A DNA stretch of 64,000 bases from Lachnospiraceae bacterium (lineage in GTDB: Bacteria > Bacillota > Clostridia > Lachnospirales > Lachnospiraceae): NCBI GenBank assembly GCA_910574885.1, contig CAJTDD010000004.1:1-64000 (forward strand), written 5' to 3'. The notes beneath the pieces are model-generated. The model was not told where the DNA came from. It ran no database searches and worked only from the letters and a program-made list of their open reading frames with translations. Position 1 is the first letter of the stretch. Each line of letters begins with the position of its first letter. A program made the translations under genes and the position numbers. Below, piece by piece: positions 24,323-32,800 of the stretch.

Positions 24323-25540
24323 TTAAGCCGAAGCCCCTTTCTGTTCCAGCACCTTCACCGCTTCCGCAAGGATTATCTTCCCGTCCACACGCTGCGAGGC
24401 GAGGAATCCCACCTGCCCGCTTGCAGCGAACAGCTCGTTCAGGCGCTTGAAGGAACGCCCCTGCCTGTCAGCGATCCAGTAATAGGAAAAGTCACCGAAA
24501 GCGATGGTCTTTGCGCCTGCGGCCATAACCGGCATATACGCCGAGGTCTTGATGGGGCGGCCCAGGATCATGTCCGGCGTCCCGGTTGCCAGGGACGGCT
24601 GCCACAGGTACTGCCCGTTATTGTCCTTCAGCTTGCGGATGGCCTTGATGGTGGAATCGTTCAGTACCCACATGGATTTCTTACGGTACGGGGATTTCAG
24701 CGAATAATACAGGTCCATCAGCTCATCCGCCGTCACGGCCGTGGCGGATGCGGCGGTCACGCCCGTTTCCGCGCCGCCTGTTGATGCAAGCACACCTAAC
24801 GGCTTGCCTTTGCCGTCCCCCGTGAAGAACGCCTCCTCTTCCTTCGCCCCGATGCGGCGGGCAAACTCGCGGGAGATATAGGACTGCAGGTCAAAGACGC
24901 TGTCGTTTAACAGCTCCTCGGAAACCTTGATCAGCGTGCCTAACTTGTAAGCGCCGATGGAGACCTGCCCGAAGGAATCGTCGCTCTCCGGAAACGCGCC
25001 CTCCTCGTCAATCCAGGATGCCGTGCCTTTGCTTGCCACCACCGGGATCTTCCTGTCGCCGCTGGAGGTCTTGATGACCTTCGCCATCTGCCGGAAGATG
25101 TTCTCTTCCTCCAAAGCCTCCACCAGTGTGCGCTCGTATTCATCCGGCACCAGGTAGCCGCCCTCGGAATCCGTGCCAATCTGCAGGGCATTGGTGACTG
25201 CGGGCATCGGCGCCTTGGAGCGCATGGCGTTCCAGAAGTTCTTCCGGTAATCGTCGGAGGCGCGCCCCGTCTTATCCTCCCCGCCGTCCGCGTCCGCCTT
25301 TCCGCCCGGCTTGCCTGTGAGGGGCTTGTTGACCGGGCGGTTCAGCTCTGCGTCAAGCGCCTCCTGCCGCTCCAGCCTTGCGATCTCTTTCCCAAGGTCT
25401 GTGATCTCCTGCTCCATCCTTGTGTATGCGGCATCGTCCTCTGCGGAAAGGGTGCCGTTCTCCTTCCTGTGGGAATCTAAGAACGCCTTTGCCGCCTCCC
25501 ATGCCTTCGCGCGTTTCTCACGCAGTTCAAGAATCGTCAT
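24323..25540 (-). CDS. HK97-fold major capsid protein
   Basis: 405 residues. The first 100 are a charged coiled coil, the scaffolding-like delta domain (LREKRAKAWEAAKAFLD, GKEIARLERQEALDAEL), expected to be removed by the protease encoded upstream. The HK97 coat fold follows (ALQIGTDSEGGYLVPDEY, then KVSEELLNDS and GRPIKTSAYMP). The start has AGGAGG upstream. Confidence 0.95.
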   Translation of the reverse strand: MTILELREKRAKAWEAAKAFLDSHRKENGTLSAEDDAAYTRMEQEITDLGKEIARLERQEALDAELNRPVNKPLTGKPGGKADADGGEDKTGRASDDYRKNFWNAMRSKAPMPAVTNALQIGTDSEGGYLVPDEYERTLVEALEEENIFRQMAKVIKTSSGDRKIPVVASKGTASWIDEEGAFPESDDSFGQVSIGAYKLGTLIKVSEELLNDSVFDLQSYISREFARRIGAKEEEAFFTGDGKGKPLGVLASTGGAETGVTAASATAVTADELMDLYYSLKSPYRKKSMWVLNDSTIKAIRKLKDNNGQYLWQPSLATGTPDMILGRPIKTSAYMPVMAAGAKTIAFGDFSYYWIADRQGRSFKRLNELFAASGQVGFLASQRVDGKIILAEAVKVLEQKGASA

Positions 25541-25556
25541 AATGGAATCCTCCTTT

Positions 25557-26387
25557 TTAATGTCTCAATAAATTAAGCCGCTCCATGAGTGCGTCCACGG
25601 AACGGCCGGTTTCTGTTTCCGGTGCTGTTTTCTCCTCTGGCGCGGGGATTCTTGCCTGCTCCCCGATGCCCGGCTTTGGCTTTTTCTCCCCGTATTTGGC
25701 AATGACCTTGTTCAGCAGGGCATTGTCCGCCGCCTTGCGGGAGAACAGCATGGAGGTGTGGGCAGAAGGGGATTTCTTTTCTTCCCCGTCCGTATCCCCC
25801 TCGCCATCTTCCTCCGGCCCTGTTTTTGCCCATGCCATGATGTCATCCGCAAAGCCAAGCTCCACCGCCTTGTTTGCATCCATCCATGTCTCCGCATCCA
25901 TCAGGTGCGACAGCTTCGGACGGGAAAGCCCCGTCTTTAACACATAGGCGTTGATGATGGACTCCTTCACCTCGGAAAGCATATCCATGGCCTTCTGCAT
26001 CTCGGCGTGGTCGCCCCATGCCATGGTGGCGGGGTTGTGGATCATCAGCATCGAAACCGGGGATACCAGGACGGTGTCGCCCGCCATGGCGATTACACTG
26101 GCGGCGCTTGCAGCGATGCCGTCTATCTTCACGGTGACTTTCCCCTTGTAGTTGGAAAGCATATTGTAGATCTGTGCCGCCGCCACGCAGTCGCCGCCCG
26201 GCGAGTTGATCCACACAGTGATGTCACCGCTCCCGGCATTCAACTCATCCTTGAAAAGCTGCGGCGTGACATCATCGTCGAACCAGCTATCTTCCGCGAT
26301 GGTGCCGCTCAGTTCCAGGATGCGCTCCTCCGCCCCCGTTTCCTGGTTTTTCGCCTTTTTCCAGTTCCAGAACTTCTTCGTCTTCAT
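25557..26387 (-). CDS. ClpP-like head maturation protease
   Basis: 276 residues. ClpP fold with INSPGGD (oxyanion region), the nucleophile serine in DGIAASAAS (about residue 94) and the catalytic histidine in MLMIHNPA (about 117). After residue 190 there is an acidic, then Lys/Pro-rich tail of about 85 residues that may act in scaffolding. It cleaves the capsid delta domain. The gene overlaps the end of the portal gene by about 100 bases in another frame. Confidence 0.9.
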   Translation of the reverse strand: MKTKKFWNWKKAKNQETGAEERILELSGTIAEDSWFDDDVTPQLFKDELNAGSGDITVWINSPGGDCVAAAQIYNMLSNYKGKVTVKIDGIAASAASVIAMAGDTVLVSPVSMLMIHNPATMAWGDHAEMQKAMDMLSEVKESIINAYVLKTGLSRPKLSHLMDAETWMDANKAVELGFADDIMAWAKTGPEEDGEGDTDGEEKKSPSAHTSMLFSRKAADNALLNKVIAKYGEKKPKPGIGEQARIPAPEEKTAPETETGRSVDALMERLNLLRH

Positions 26388-27633
26388 TGGGTTCCTCCTT
26401 CCCTTTTTGATATGCCGCCCCGGACATGGAAAGCGGCATCATGTTCCCGTTGATGAGGTACAGGTCGCCGCCCGCTTCCTCCGGGATGCGGTCAAGGTTC
26501 TCAAGCTCCCGGATGTCGTTTGCCGACATCCACCCGTTCTGCCGCCCCACGGCATAGCCGTTCATACGGCTCTGGTAGTCGCCCCGGAGCAGGCCGTCCA
26601 CGTTGAACTTCACGAAATACTTTTTCTTTTCCTCTGCCGTCAGCAGCGACCGCGCCATGGACTGCTCCCACCTCGACACCCACGGGTCCAGGGTGTATTT
26701 CACGAACTCAAGGCTCTGCTGCTCAATGTTGGAGAAGCTGCTCTTTTCCAGGTCGCCCACCATATGCGGCGGCACACGGAAGATCCGCGCGATCTCATTG
26801 ATCTGGAACTTCCGTGTTTCCAGGAACTGCGCCTGTTCCGGGGAAATGGAGATCGGAGTGTATTTCATCCCCTCCTCTAAAACGGCCACCTTGTTGGCGT
26901 TGTGGCTGCCGCCGAAGGTGGACTGCCAGCTCTCCCGCACCCTGGTCGGGTCTTTTATCGTCCCCGGATGCTCCAGCACCCCGCTCGGCTGTGCGCCGTT
27001 GGCGAAGAACTTCGCCCCGTACTCCTCGCAGGCAATCGCCATGCCGATGGCGTTCTTTGCCATGGCGATGGGGGAATAGCCCACCAGCCCGTCAAAGCCA
27101 AGCCCTGGGATGTGCAGCACCTCCGAGGGCGGCAGGATGACCGTGCTGCCTTTTACCGTGGGCGCGTCCTCCATGCTGACCGTGTATTCGTAATAAAGCT
27201 GTCCTTTTGAGTCCCGTTCCACACCCATCCGGTCCGGCATCAGCGGGTACAGCCCGATAACCTCGCCCTTGCCGTTTCGGATAATCTGCGCATAGGCGTT
27301 CCCCCACAGGAGCAGGTGCGTCATCAGCGTTTCCCGGAATACGAAGGAAGTCATCTCCGGGTTCGGTTCATCATGGAGTAAAAAATACAGCGGGTGGCCT
27401 GCCGCCTTTTCCTTCCCGCCGTCCTCCGTGTACTTATAAAAGTGCAGCGGAAGCCCCGCCACCGCCTCGGAAAGAATCCGGACGCAGGAGTACACCGCCG
27501 TCATCTGCATGGAGGTGCGCTCGTTCACCCTTTTCCCGCTGGTGCTGTTCCCAAGGAAAAAGCTGTAGGCGCTCCCCGACGTCCTGTTCTGGGGAGCATC
27601 CCTCGCCCGGAACAAGCCGCTGAATAATCCCAT
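26287..27633 (-). CDS. HK97-family portal protein
   Basis: 448 residues from the ATG at 27633, with AAAGGAG upstream. Family hallmarks are AVYSCVRILSEAVAGLPL, HPLYFLLHDEPN, LLLWGNAYAQI and IARIFRVPPHMVGD, followed by QQSLEFVKYTLDPW. It forms the dodecameric DNA channel at the capsid vertex. The C-terminus is glutamate-rich and overlaps the start of the protease gene. Confidence 0.95.
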   Translation of the reverse strand: MGLFSGLFRARDAPQNRTSGSAYSFFLGNSTSGKRVNERTSMQMTAVYSCVRILSEAVAGLPLHFYKYTEDGGKEKAAGHPLYFLLHDEPNPEMTSFVFRETLMTHLLLWGNAYAQIIRNGKGEVIGLYPLMPDRMGVERDSKGQLYYEYTVSMEDAPTVKGSTVILPPSEVLHIPGLGFDGLVGYSPIAMAKNAIGMAIACEEYGAKFFANGAQPSGVLEHPGTIKDPTRVRESWQSTFGGSHNANKVAVLEEGMKYTPISISPEQAQFLETRKFQINEIARIFRVPPHMVGDLEKSSFSNIEQQSLEFVKYTLDPWVSRWEQSMARSLLTAEEKKKYFVKFNVDGLLRGDYQSRMNGYAVGRQNGWMSANDIRELENLDRIPEEAGGDLYLINGNMMPLSMSGAAYQKGKEEPNEDEEVLELEKGEKPGNGGGGAHPGTERHHRGR

Positions 27634-27706
27634 AAATACCACGCTCCTTTCCAAAAACGGACAGCAGGAAGGCGCCGCCGAAGCAGCGCCCCTGTGCCTT
27701 CCTGTC

Positions 27707-27892
27707 TTAGCCGTTTACTGATGCGACCTCTAAAACCGTGTTCCTGCCCGCTGGATATGCCCCGGACACTTCGCAGTCGTAATAGAGCCCCGTTTCAAAA
27801 ATCCCGCATATCTCTTTCCCAAGCTCCGCGTCAAAAATCCTCACCCTTGACTCGCCGATCCCGTGTCTCTCCATAAATTCGTGTACCTTCAT
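27707..27892 (-). CDS. Small hypothetical protein
   Basis: 61 residues from the ATG at 27892, with CGGAGG upstream. It begins MKVHEFMERHGIGESRV and is acidic in the middle. It has no membrane segment or known domain. It is one of the small accessory genes with a copy of the promoter-like repeat right in front (copy 1). Expression as a separate short unit seems likely. Confidence 0.6.
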   Translation of the reverse strand: MKVHEFMERHGIGESRVRIFDAELGKEICGIFETGLYYDCEVSGAYPAGRNTVLEVASVNG

Positions 27893-27928
27893 GTGCGCTA
27901 CCTCCGTTTTTTTTAATTTGCCTTTCGG

Positions 27929-27996
27929 CAGTACACATATTCGCTCTGAATGCGGATAATAGCAAGCCAATTACGGGCATAAAGTACACAAACATC
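27929..27996 (-). promoter_or_regulatory. Promoter-like repeat, copy 1
   Basis: On the minus strand the box TTTGTGTACTTTATGCCCG is followed 8 bases later by TTGCTA (27960-27965), 17 bases, and GAATAT (27937-27942). The gene start is about 44 bases further on. Confidence 0.75.
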
Positions 27997-28035
27997 CGGG
28001 GCATTTTTGTGTAAATTATGCCCCGGAAAAGCCGC

Positions 28036-28200
28036 TCAGACAAGCCGTCTCAGCGCGGCGCGGCACACCTGCCTCGCCCTCTTTTTCAGCGGCCGCTTCC
28101 ACCTGCGGATGGACGCCGCTTTGGTGTGGTTCCTCGACCAGCCGCCGAAGTCCTCCAGCGTGTACTTCCCGTGCTGCTCCATCTCTCCGTATGCCCTCAT
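28036..28200 (-). CDS. Small basic protein (paralogue A)
   Basis: 54 residues from the ATG at 28200, with CGGAGG upstream. It starts MRAYGEMEQHGK and ends in a strongly basic half (IRRWKRPLKKRARQ). The same layout, AYG start and RRRYKRPFKK block, occurs in the protein at 31442-31633, so the two are paralogues. The basic tail suggests nucleic-acid binding. Copy 2 of the promoter-like repeat lies in front. Confidence 0.55.
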   Translation of the reverse strand: MRAYGEMEQHGKYTLEDFGGWSRNHTKAASIRRWKRPLKKRARQVCRAALRRLV

Positions 28201-28240
28201 GCCAAAAACCTCCGTCCCTGTTTTCCGGGATAGCCTCCCG

Positions 28241-28310
28241 GTAAGTGACATATTCGCTCTGAATGGGCAGAATAGCAAGCAGTATACAGCCGTATCCTGC
28301 ACAAACATCC
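28241..28310 (-). promoter_or_regulatory. Promoter-like repeat, copy 2
   Basis: TTGCTA (28273-28278), 17 bases, GAATAT (28250-28255) on the minus strand. The upstream box TTTGTGCAGGATACGG is the most divergent of the set. It points to the gene starting at 28200. Confidence 0.7.
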
Positions 28311-28335
28311 ACGGCGGTGTTTGTGCATTTTACCC

Positions 28336-29943
28336 CTACAGGATGAGGAGACCGCGGGTGTCGTAGACGCTCTCAGAGGAGATGTTCCCGCAGCGGATTG
28401 CGCGGTCAAGCCCCATGATGGCGGCCACCGCCCCGTCAATCTTCTCCGTGGATTTCTCCTTGTCCGCCTTGATGTTCCCCGCCGGGTCGGTGCGGATGAA
28501 GATGTTGTCCATCATCCACCGCAGGACCGGATGCCCGCCGTGGGCAATCATCTGCTCCAACACCAGCTTCATCAGCTCCTTGGTCGGCGGGGACATATCC
28601 TTGAAGCCCTGCCCGAACGGGACCACCGTGAAGCCCATCCCCTCAAGGTTCTGCACCATCTGCACCGCTCCCCACCGGTCGAAGGCGATCTCCCGGATGT
28701 TGAACCGCTCCCCAAGCCGCTCGATGAACTTTTCGATATAGCCGTAATGCACCACGTTCCCCTCCGTGGTCATCAGCTTCCCCTGCCGCTCCCACACGTC
28801 GTAGGGGACATGGTCGCGCCTCACACGCAGCTCCAGCGTCTCCTCCGGCACCCAGAAGTACGGCAGGATGCAGTATTTGTCCTCCTCATCCAGCGGAGGG
28901 AACACCAGCACGAACGCCGTGATGTCCGTGGTGGAGGATAAGTCCAGCCCGCCGTAGCAGACGCGCCCTTCCAGGCCGTCCTCGGAAACGGGGAAGGCGC
29001 AGGCATCCCACCGATCCATGGGCATCCACCGCACCGCCTGTTTCACCCACTGGTTCAGGCGGAGCTGCCGGAAGCTGTTCTCCTCCCCCGGATTCTGCTT
29101 TGCCGACTCACAGGCGGCCTCCACCTTGTCGATCCCCACCGTGATGTTCAGCGAGGGATTGGCTTTCTTCCACACCTCCGGGTCTGTCCAGTCGTCCGCC
29201 TCATCCGCACCGTAGATGACAGGGTAAAAGGTCGGGTCGATCTTCCTGCCCTCCAAAATATCCTTTGCCTTCTGGTGCGTCTCGTAGCAGATGGAATGGG
29301 TGTCCGTCCCCGCCGTGGTAATGAGGAAATACAGCGGCTGCATCCTGGCGTCCCCGGAACCCTTGGTCATGACATCAAACAGCTTCCGGTTCGGCTGCGT
29401 GTGCAACTCGTCGAACACCACACCGTGGATGTTGAAGCCGTGCTTGGAATACGCCTCCGCCGAAAGCACCTGGTAGAAGGAATTGGTGGGCGTGTAGATA
29501 ATCCTCTTCTGCGAGGCGAGTATCTTCACCCGCTTATTCAGCGCAGGGCACATCCGCACCATATCAGCGGCAACATCAAAAACGATGGTGGCCTGCTGAC
29601 GGTCGGCGGCGCACCCATACACCTCGGCACGTTCCTCCCCGTCCCCGCAGGTCAAAAGCAGCGCCACGGCAGCGGCAAGCTCCGACTTCCCCTGCTTTTT
29701 CGGAATCTCCACATAGGCCGTGTTGAACTGGCGGTAACCGTTGGGCTTTAACGTGCCGAAAACGTCACGGATGATCTGCTCCTGCCATTCGATCAGCTCA
29801 AAGGGCTTCCCTGCCCATGTCCCCTTGGTGTGGCAGAGGCTCTCGATGAACATCACCGCAAAATCGGCGGCATCCTTATCGTAACGGCTGTCCTTCGCCC
29901 TGAACTTCGTCGGCCTGTATTTTTTCAGTTTCCGCATCGCCAT
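28336..29943 (-). CDS. Large terminase subunit
   Basis: 535 residues from the ATG at 29943, eight bases after GGAGG; longer starts are less well placed. The ATPase domain has the deviant Walker A PKKQGKSE (about residues 81-88), the Walker B/DE box in GVVFDELHTQ, and a coupling motif in FLITTAGTD. The nuclease domain carries the aspartates of GGLDLSSTTDITAF and a later DRW. It is the packaging motor and headful/cos nuclease of the Terminase_1 family. It is unusual that the small terminase gene lies 7.8 kb away. Confidence 0.95.
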   Translation of the reverse strand: MAMRKLKKYRPTKFRAKDSRYDKDAADFAVMFIESLCHTKGTWAGKPFELIEWQEQIIRDVFGTLKPNGYRQFNTAYVEIPKKQGKSELAAAVALLLTCGDGEERAEVYGCAADRQQATIVFDVAADMVRMCPALNKRVKILASQKRIIYTPTNSFYQVLSAEAYSKHGFNIHGVVFDELHTQPNRKLFDVMTKGSGDARMQPLYFLITTAGTDTHSICYETHQKAKDILEGRKIDPTFYPVIYGADEADDWTDPEVWKKANPSLNITVGIDKVEAACESAKQNPGEENSFRQLRLNQWVKQAVRWMPMDRWDACAFPVSEDGLEGRVCYGGLDLSSTTDITAFVLVFPPLDEEDKYCILPYFWVPEETLELRVRRDHVPYDVWERQGKLMTTEGNVVHYGYIEKFIERLGERFNIREIAFDRWGAVQMVQNLEGMGFTVVPFGQGFKDMSPPTKELMKLVLEQMIAHGGHPVLRWMMDNIFIRTDPAGNIKADKEKSTEKIDGAVAAIMGLDRAIRCGNISSESVYDTRGLLIL

Positions 29944-30057
29944 CGGCATCACCTCCAGAAAATGGCATAAAAATTGGCCTGCCAGCGGCAAGCCCCAATC
30001 TATCAGTACAAGACACAGAGCCTTCCGGCTTCGTTCTTGTAATGCTCCGTTTTTCGT

Positions 30058-30333
30058 TTACTGCTGCATCGCCCAGGCGATTGCGTGGCCGTCATCCTCG
30101 AACTCGACTCCGCTTGCCGCCCGGAGTCCGATGGCTCCTTCGCAGGTGTGGTCGTCACCCAGGAATTCGTAAGCCGCCCCGAAGTAGCAGGGCTTGTTCG
30201 GGCCGTTGAAAAAGTACCCGGCGATGACCACCCTGTCGCCAAAGGTCAGCAGCCTGCTCCATCTGCATTCCAGATCTTCCGGCGTGGTGGGATTCGGCAG
30301 TCTGTAGGTTCTCATTGCATCGTTGATCTTCAT
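30058..30333 (-). CDS. Small hypothetical protein
   Basis: 91 residues from the ATG at 30333, with CGGAGG upstream. It begins MKINDAMRTYRLPNPTTPEDLE, then a hydrophobic beta-rich middle (VVIAGYFFNGPNKPCYFGAAYEFLG) and an acidic end. No known domain is recognised. It is preceded by copy 3 of the promoter-like repeat. Function unknown. Confidence 0.6.
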   Translation of the reverse strand: MKINDAMRTYRLPNPTTPEDLECRWSRLLTFGDRVVIAGYFFNGPNKPCYFGAAYEFLGDDHTCEGAIGLRAASGVEFEDDGHAIAWAMQQ

Positions 30334-30376
30334 GGTCTGTGTCCTCCGTTTTCTTTTTGTTTTCCCTTTTATTTCG

Positions 30377-30446
30377 GTAGTACACATATTCGCTCTTTCT
30401 GCGGATAATAGCAAGTTAATTAACGGGCATAAAGTACACAAATATC
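30377..30446 (-). promoter_or_regulatory. Promoter-like repeat, copy 3
   Basis: TTGCTA (30409-30414), 17 bases, GAATAT (30386-30391) on the minus strand. The upstream box is identical to that of copy 1 over 19 bases. Confidence 0.75.
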
Positions 30447-30524
30447 TGTGGGGAAACTAAGTATATCTGCCACGGGCAAAAGAGCCTTCCGGCCCAGTTG
30501 CCCTGTGGGAATCCCGCCCGGATG

Positions 30525-30845
30525 TTATCCAAACGGAAGCTCCACCGGCTCCTCCATTTCCCTTTTCCATTCCGCGTATTCCTCGTCGGTGACTTCCGCC
30601 GCCCCGGTGCAGATCGGGCATTCCTGCCCCATCTCCCTGTCCGATGGGGCCTCCGCCCCAGGCTCATACTGGTTCGGTTCTTCCCACTGCCTCCGGGCCT
30701 TTTCATTTGCCTGCCGGACTGCCGTTTCCTCATCGGGAGCCTGCTCCATGTCGTTCCACCATTCCGGCTCGCAGGGGCCGTTCTCCGCATCCCCGTCCGT
30801 CCCCGGAACCACCAGCCATACTTTGTACCATTTCATCCCTGCCAT
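30525..30845 (-). CDS. Small acidic protein with CPIC motif
   Basis: 106 residues, start ATG with AAGGAGG upstream. It begins with a short beta stretch (KWYKVWLVVPG), then a Glu/Trp-rich helical part, and has a lone CPIC pair near residue 77. One CxxC is not enough to show a zinc site. No known domain is recognised. It is in the string of small genes between the terminase subunits. Confidence 0.55.
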   Translation of the reverse strand: MAGMKWYKVWLVVPGTDGDAENGPCEPEWWNDMEQAPDEETAVRQANEKARRQWEEPNQYEPGAEAPSDREMGQECPICTGAAEVTDEEYAEWKREMEEPVELPFG

Positions 30846-30933
30846 AAAACTCCTCCTTCGCCCCGCACTGCCCTACAGATGTATTTTTCTGTTCCTTCCT
30901 GCTTTTTCCGGGGCTTCCGGCCTACCGATTTTC

Positions 30934-31080
30934 CTATCCGGCAGGCCACCCCTGTGCCTTATGATTCTTTCGCAGCCACCCGAATTGCTGGGATAGCCGC
31001 CCGCTCCGGGTCTGGAAGTCCGTGTAGTTTGCCTTCACCCCCGCCAGCCGGAAGCCTTGTTTTGCGAATTCCGCAAGCAT
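30934..31080 (-). CDS. Possible 48-residue protein
   Basis: Open frame ATG 31080 to TAG, in the same frame as and directly after the stop of the gene ending at 31108. It encodes MLAEFAKQGFRLAGVKANYT and a basic aromatic rest. Composition is protein-like, but there is no clear ribosome site, so it may be read by re-initiation. The remaining part of 30846-31107 shows nothing else. Confidence 0.35.
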   Translation of the reverse strand: MLAEFAKQGFRLAGVKANYTDFQTRSGRLSQQFGWLRKNHKAQGWPAG

Positions 31081-31107
31081 GGGAATCCGGCTGGCGCTAC
31101 ACAGGCA

Positions 31108-31320
31108 TCAGTCTACAGTGATGCAGTTGTACAGACCGGATAGGAAGTTCCGTGCCGCACGTTCACTGTAGAACCCATCGACATAAACCGTACAGCCATC
31201 CTTTTTGCCCTTGTAGCCATCCTCGTAGCCCAGGCTTTCCGCTTCACCAGCCGTCAGCACACGGGCTTCCACTTTCCCATCGCCATAGTATTTCTGTTCG
31301 GCATAAAAATCATATTCCAT
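31108..31320 (-). CDS. Small hypothetical protein
   Basis: 70 residues from the ATG at 31320, with AGGGGG upstream. It is beta-rich with many tyrosines (DFYAEQKYYGDGK, DGYKGKKDGCTVYVDGFYS). No domain is recognised. Copy 4 of the promoter-like repeat ends 30 bases in front of the start. Confidence 0.55.
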   Translation of the reverse strand: MEYDFYAEQKYYGDGKVEARVLTAGEAESLGYEDGYKGKKDGCTVYVDGFYSERAARNFLSGLYNCITVD

Positions 31321-31342
31321 TGCAATGCCCCCTTTCCTTTTG

Positions 31343-31412
31343 ATAGTAAACATATTCGCTCTAAAAGCACATATTATCAAGTCAATTTCGGGCATAAACT
31401 GTACAAATATCC
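31343..31412 (-). promoter_or_regulatory. Promoter-like repeat, copy 4
   Basis: TTGATA (31375-31380), 17 bases, GAATAT (31352-31357) on the minus strand, with the box TTTGTACAGTTTATGCCCG 8 bases upstream of the first hexamer. Confidence 0.7.
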
Positions 31413-31441
31413 GCGCCGGAAATTGTGTGGTTTATGGCAGG

Positions 31442-31633
31442 CTAATCCCCGCCAAACTCCCTGCGGATCATGTGTTTGGAGTGCTGCCGCTCCGATTTTT
31501 TGAATGGCCGCTTGTAGCGCCTCCGCCTCTGCCCGCGCCTTTTCCCGGACGCGGGCATGGCAATCCCGGTATGTATCTCATCCCCGTACTGGTGGTTCTC
31601 AATCCACCGGAGGTTCCTGCCGTATGCCTTCAT
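31442..31633 (-). CDS. Small basic protein (paralogue B)
   Basis: 63 residues, starting with an ATG that overlaps the stop of the DUF4314 gene by four bases. MKAYGRNLRWIENHQYG is followed by a very basic stretch (KRRGQRRRRYKRPFKK). It shares the AYG start and RR-x-KRP-x-KK block with the protein at 28036-28200. A DNA- or RNA-binding role is plausible from charge alone. Confidence 0.5.
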   Translation of the reverse strand: MKAYGRNLRWIENHQYGDEIHTGIAMPASGKRRGQRRRRYKRPFKKSERQHSKHMIRREFGGD

Positions 31634-31869
31634 CCTTCCAGCCCCCTTCCGCTAAATCTTCGGACTTCGTCAACACCATAGACGACGTGGAGGTGAGACC
31701 CGTTGCTCCAGCGAACCATCAGGGAGGCTGTGTCATCCACCCCTTCCACCACGCCCTCCGTCCCGATTGGCGGTGCCTGGCAGTCATCCATTTTTTCGAG
31801 GCGGACCCGCGTCCCCGCAGGATACTCCCTGCGGACGCGTTCCACAATCTCTTTACTCGGAAATGCCAT
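31630..31869 (-). CDS. DUF4314 family protein
   Basis: 79 residues from the ATG at 31869; a longer frame to 31911 is not needed. The DUF4314 pattern is clear: an IVERVRREYPAGTRVRLEKMDD start, then GTEGVVEGVDDTASLMVRWSNGS and the end HVVYGVDEVR. It is a small SH3-like beta fold found in phages and mobile elements of Firmicutes. Function unknown. It overlaps the preceding gene by 17 bases. Confidence 0.7.
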   Translation of the reverse strand: MAFPSKEIVERVRREYPAGTRVRLEKMDDCQAPPIGTEGVVEGVDDTASLMVRWSNGSHLHVVYGVDEVRRFSGRGLEG

Positions 31870-32698
31870 CGTCTGCCGCCCCCTTCCTTGCCCCGCTCTT
31901 GAAGCTGCCATTGCCGGACAGGTTCTTCAGCAGGATCTTCCTCTCGTTTTTGTATTCCTCCCCGATAAATCCGAGCCGGAGCAGGAAGCACCGGAAGGCG
32001 TATTTCTCGTTGTCCGTCGTCCTCTCCTTTGCCGTCACACGCTTCTGCTTCCTCGCCATGTCGCAGAGGGCGGTGATGAAGTGCGTGTATGCTTTCACCG
32101 AATCCCCGTCTTGCCCATCTACGAACCAGGGAAAGGAGACCTTCTCCTCGTCTGCCTCCACCGAGAGGCTTTCCACCGCCAGAGCCTTTTTGATTAGGGC
32201 GGCCTTGGCATCCACCAGCTTCCGCAGGTTCTCCAGCGCAGCATCCGTGAAAACCTCCCTCGGCAACGACACCGTGAGCCCGGTGCCCGCCTCCTGCGAT
32301 TCTGGGTTTTCTTCCCCTGCCGCCGTCTCCGGCGCGTCTGTGGCTGTTTCCTGCGGCTCTGCTACCGATTCCCCGATAACTGCTCCCGGCTCTTTCGCTG
32401 CTACTTCTGCGGAATCCTCAGGCACTGTGTCTTCCTGCGGCCCTGCCGTTTCTTCTATGCAATCCTCCGGCTCTGCCGTGAAACCTGCCTGCGCCAGCCC
32501 TGCCAGGACCTTTTCCACCATACCGCTGTCCGTGCGCCCATCCCAGACCAGCACCCCTTCTTTGCTGACCGTAAAATTGCTGACGGCGTATGCGCAGGTC
32601 GGCATCCTCATGTAGACCGCCTTCATACCGACAATCCCGGAAATAACCTCCACCATCTCTTTCCTGCGTTCCCCTGCCACGTTGTATCTTCTTTCCAT
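31853..32698 (-). CDS. Phage accessory protein (virulence-related annotation group)
   Basis: 281 residues from the ATG at 32698, with AAAGGAGG upstream. An N-terminal domain of about 85 residues (VISGIVGMKAVYMRMPTCAYA) is joined by a Pro/Glu/Thr-rich linker of about 80 residues to a C-terminal helical domain (LPREVFTDAALENLRKLVDAK, then YTHFITALCDMARKQ). Similar phage proteins tend to carry the label virulence-related, which says nothing about function. Copy 5 of the promoter-like repeat is in front of it. Confidence 0.55.
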   Translation of the reverse strand: MERRYNVAGERRKEMVEVISGIVGMKAVYMRMPTCAYAVSNFTVSKEGVLVWDGRTDSGMVEKVLAGLAQAGFTAEPEDCIEETAGPQEDTVPEDSAEVAAKEPGAVIGESVAEPQETATDAPETAAGEENPESQEAGTGLTVSLPREVFTDAALENLRKLVDAKAALIKKALAVESLSVEADEEKVSFPWFVDGQDGDSVKAYTHFITALCDMARKQKRVTAKERTTDNEKYAFRCFLLRLGFIGEEYKNERKILLKNLSGNGSFKSGARKGAADDGISE

Positions 32699-32720
32699 GC
32701 TTATTGCCCTCCTTTTTTGT

Positions 32721-32800
32721 GGTACTACATTAATCACTCTAAACCCTGGAAATAGCAAGGGAAACCGCAGGAAAAATGTCACAATAAAAAGTCTGGGAAC
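32721..32800 (-). promoter_or_regulatory. Promoter-like repeat, copy 5
   Basis: TTGCTA (32753-32758), 17 bases, GATTAA (32730-32735) on the minus strand. This copy and copy 6 share the AGAGTGATTAAT form. Its upstream half lies within the 3' end of the C5-methyltransferase gene. Confidence 0.7.

Noticed and set aside
27831-31395. Longer N-terminal extensions of the small genes sharing an FRANM-like peptide
   Set aside because: The shared peptide is the translation of the promoter-like repeat; the reading frame is not kept in all copies and the ribosome sites favour the shorter starts.
27929-32800. Dispersed repeats as a CRISPR array
   Set aside because: The copies are kilobases apart, oriented with genes and separated by coding sequence; there are no regularly spaced unique spacers or cas genes.
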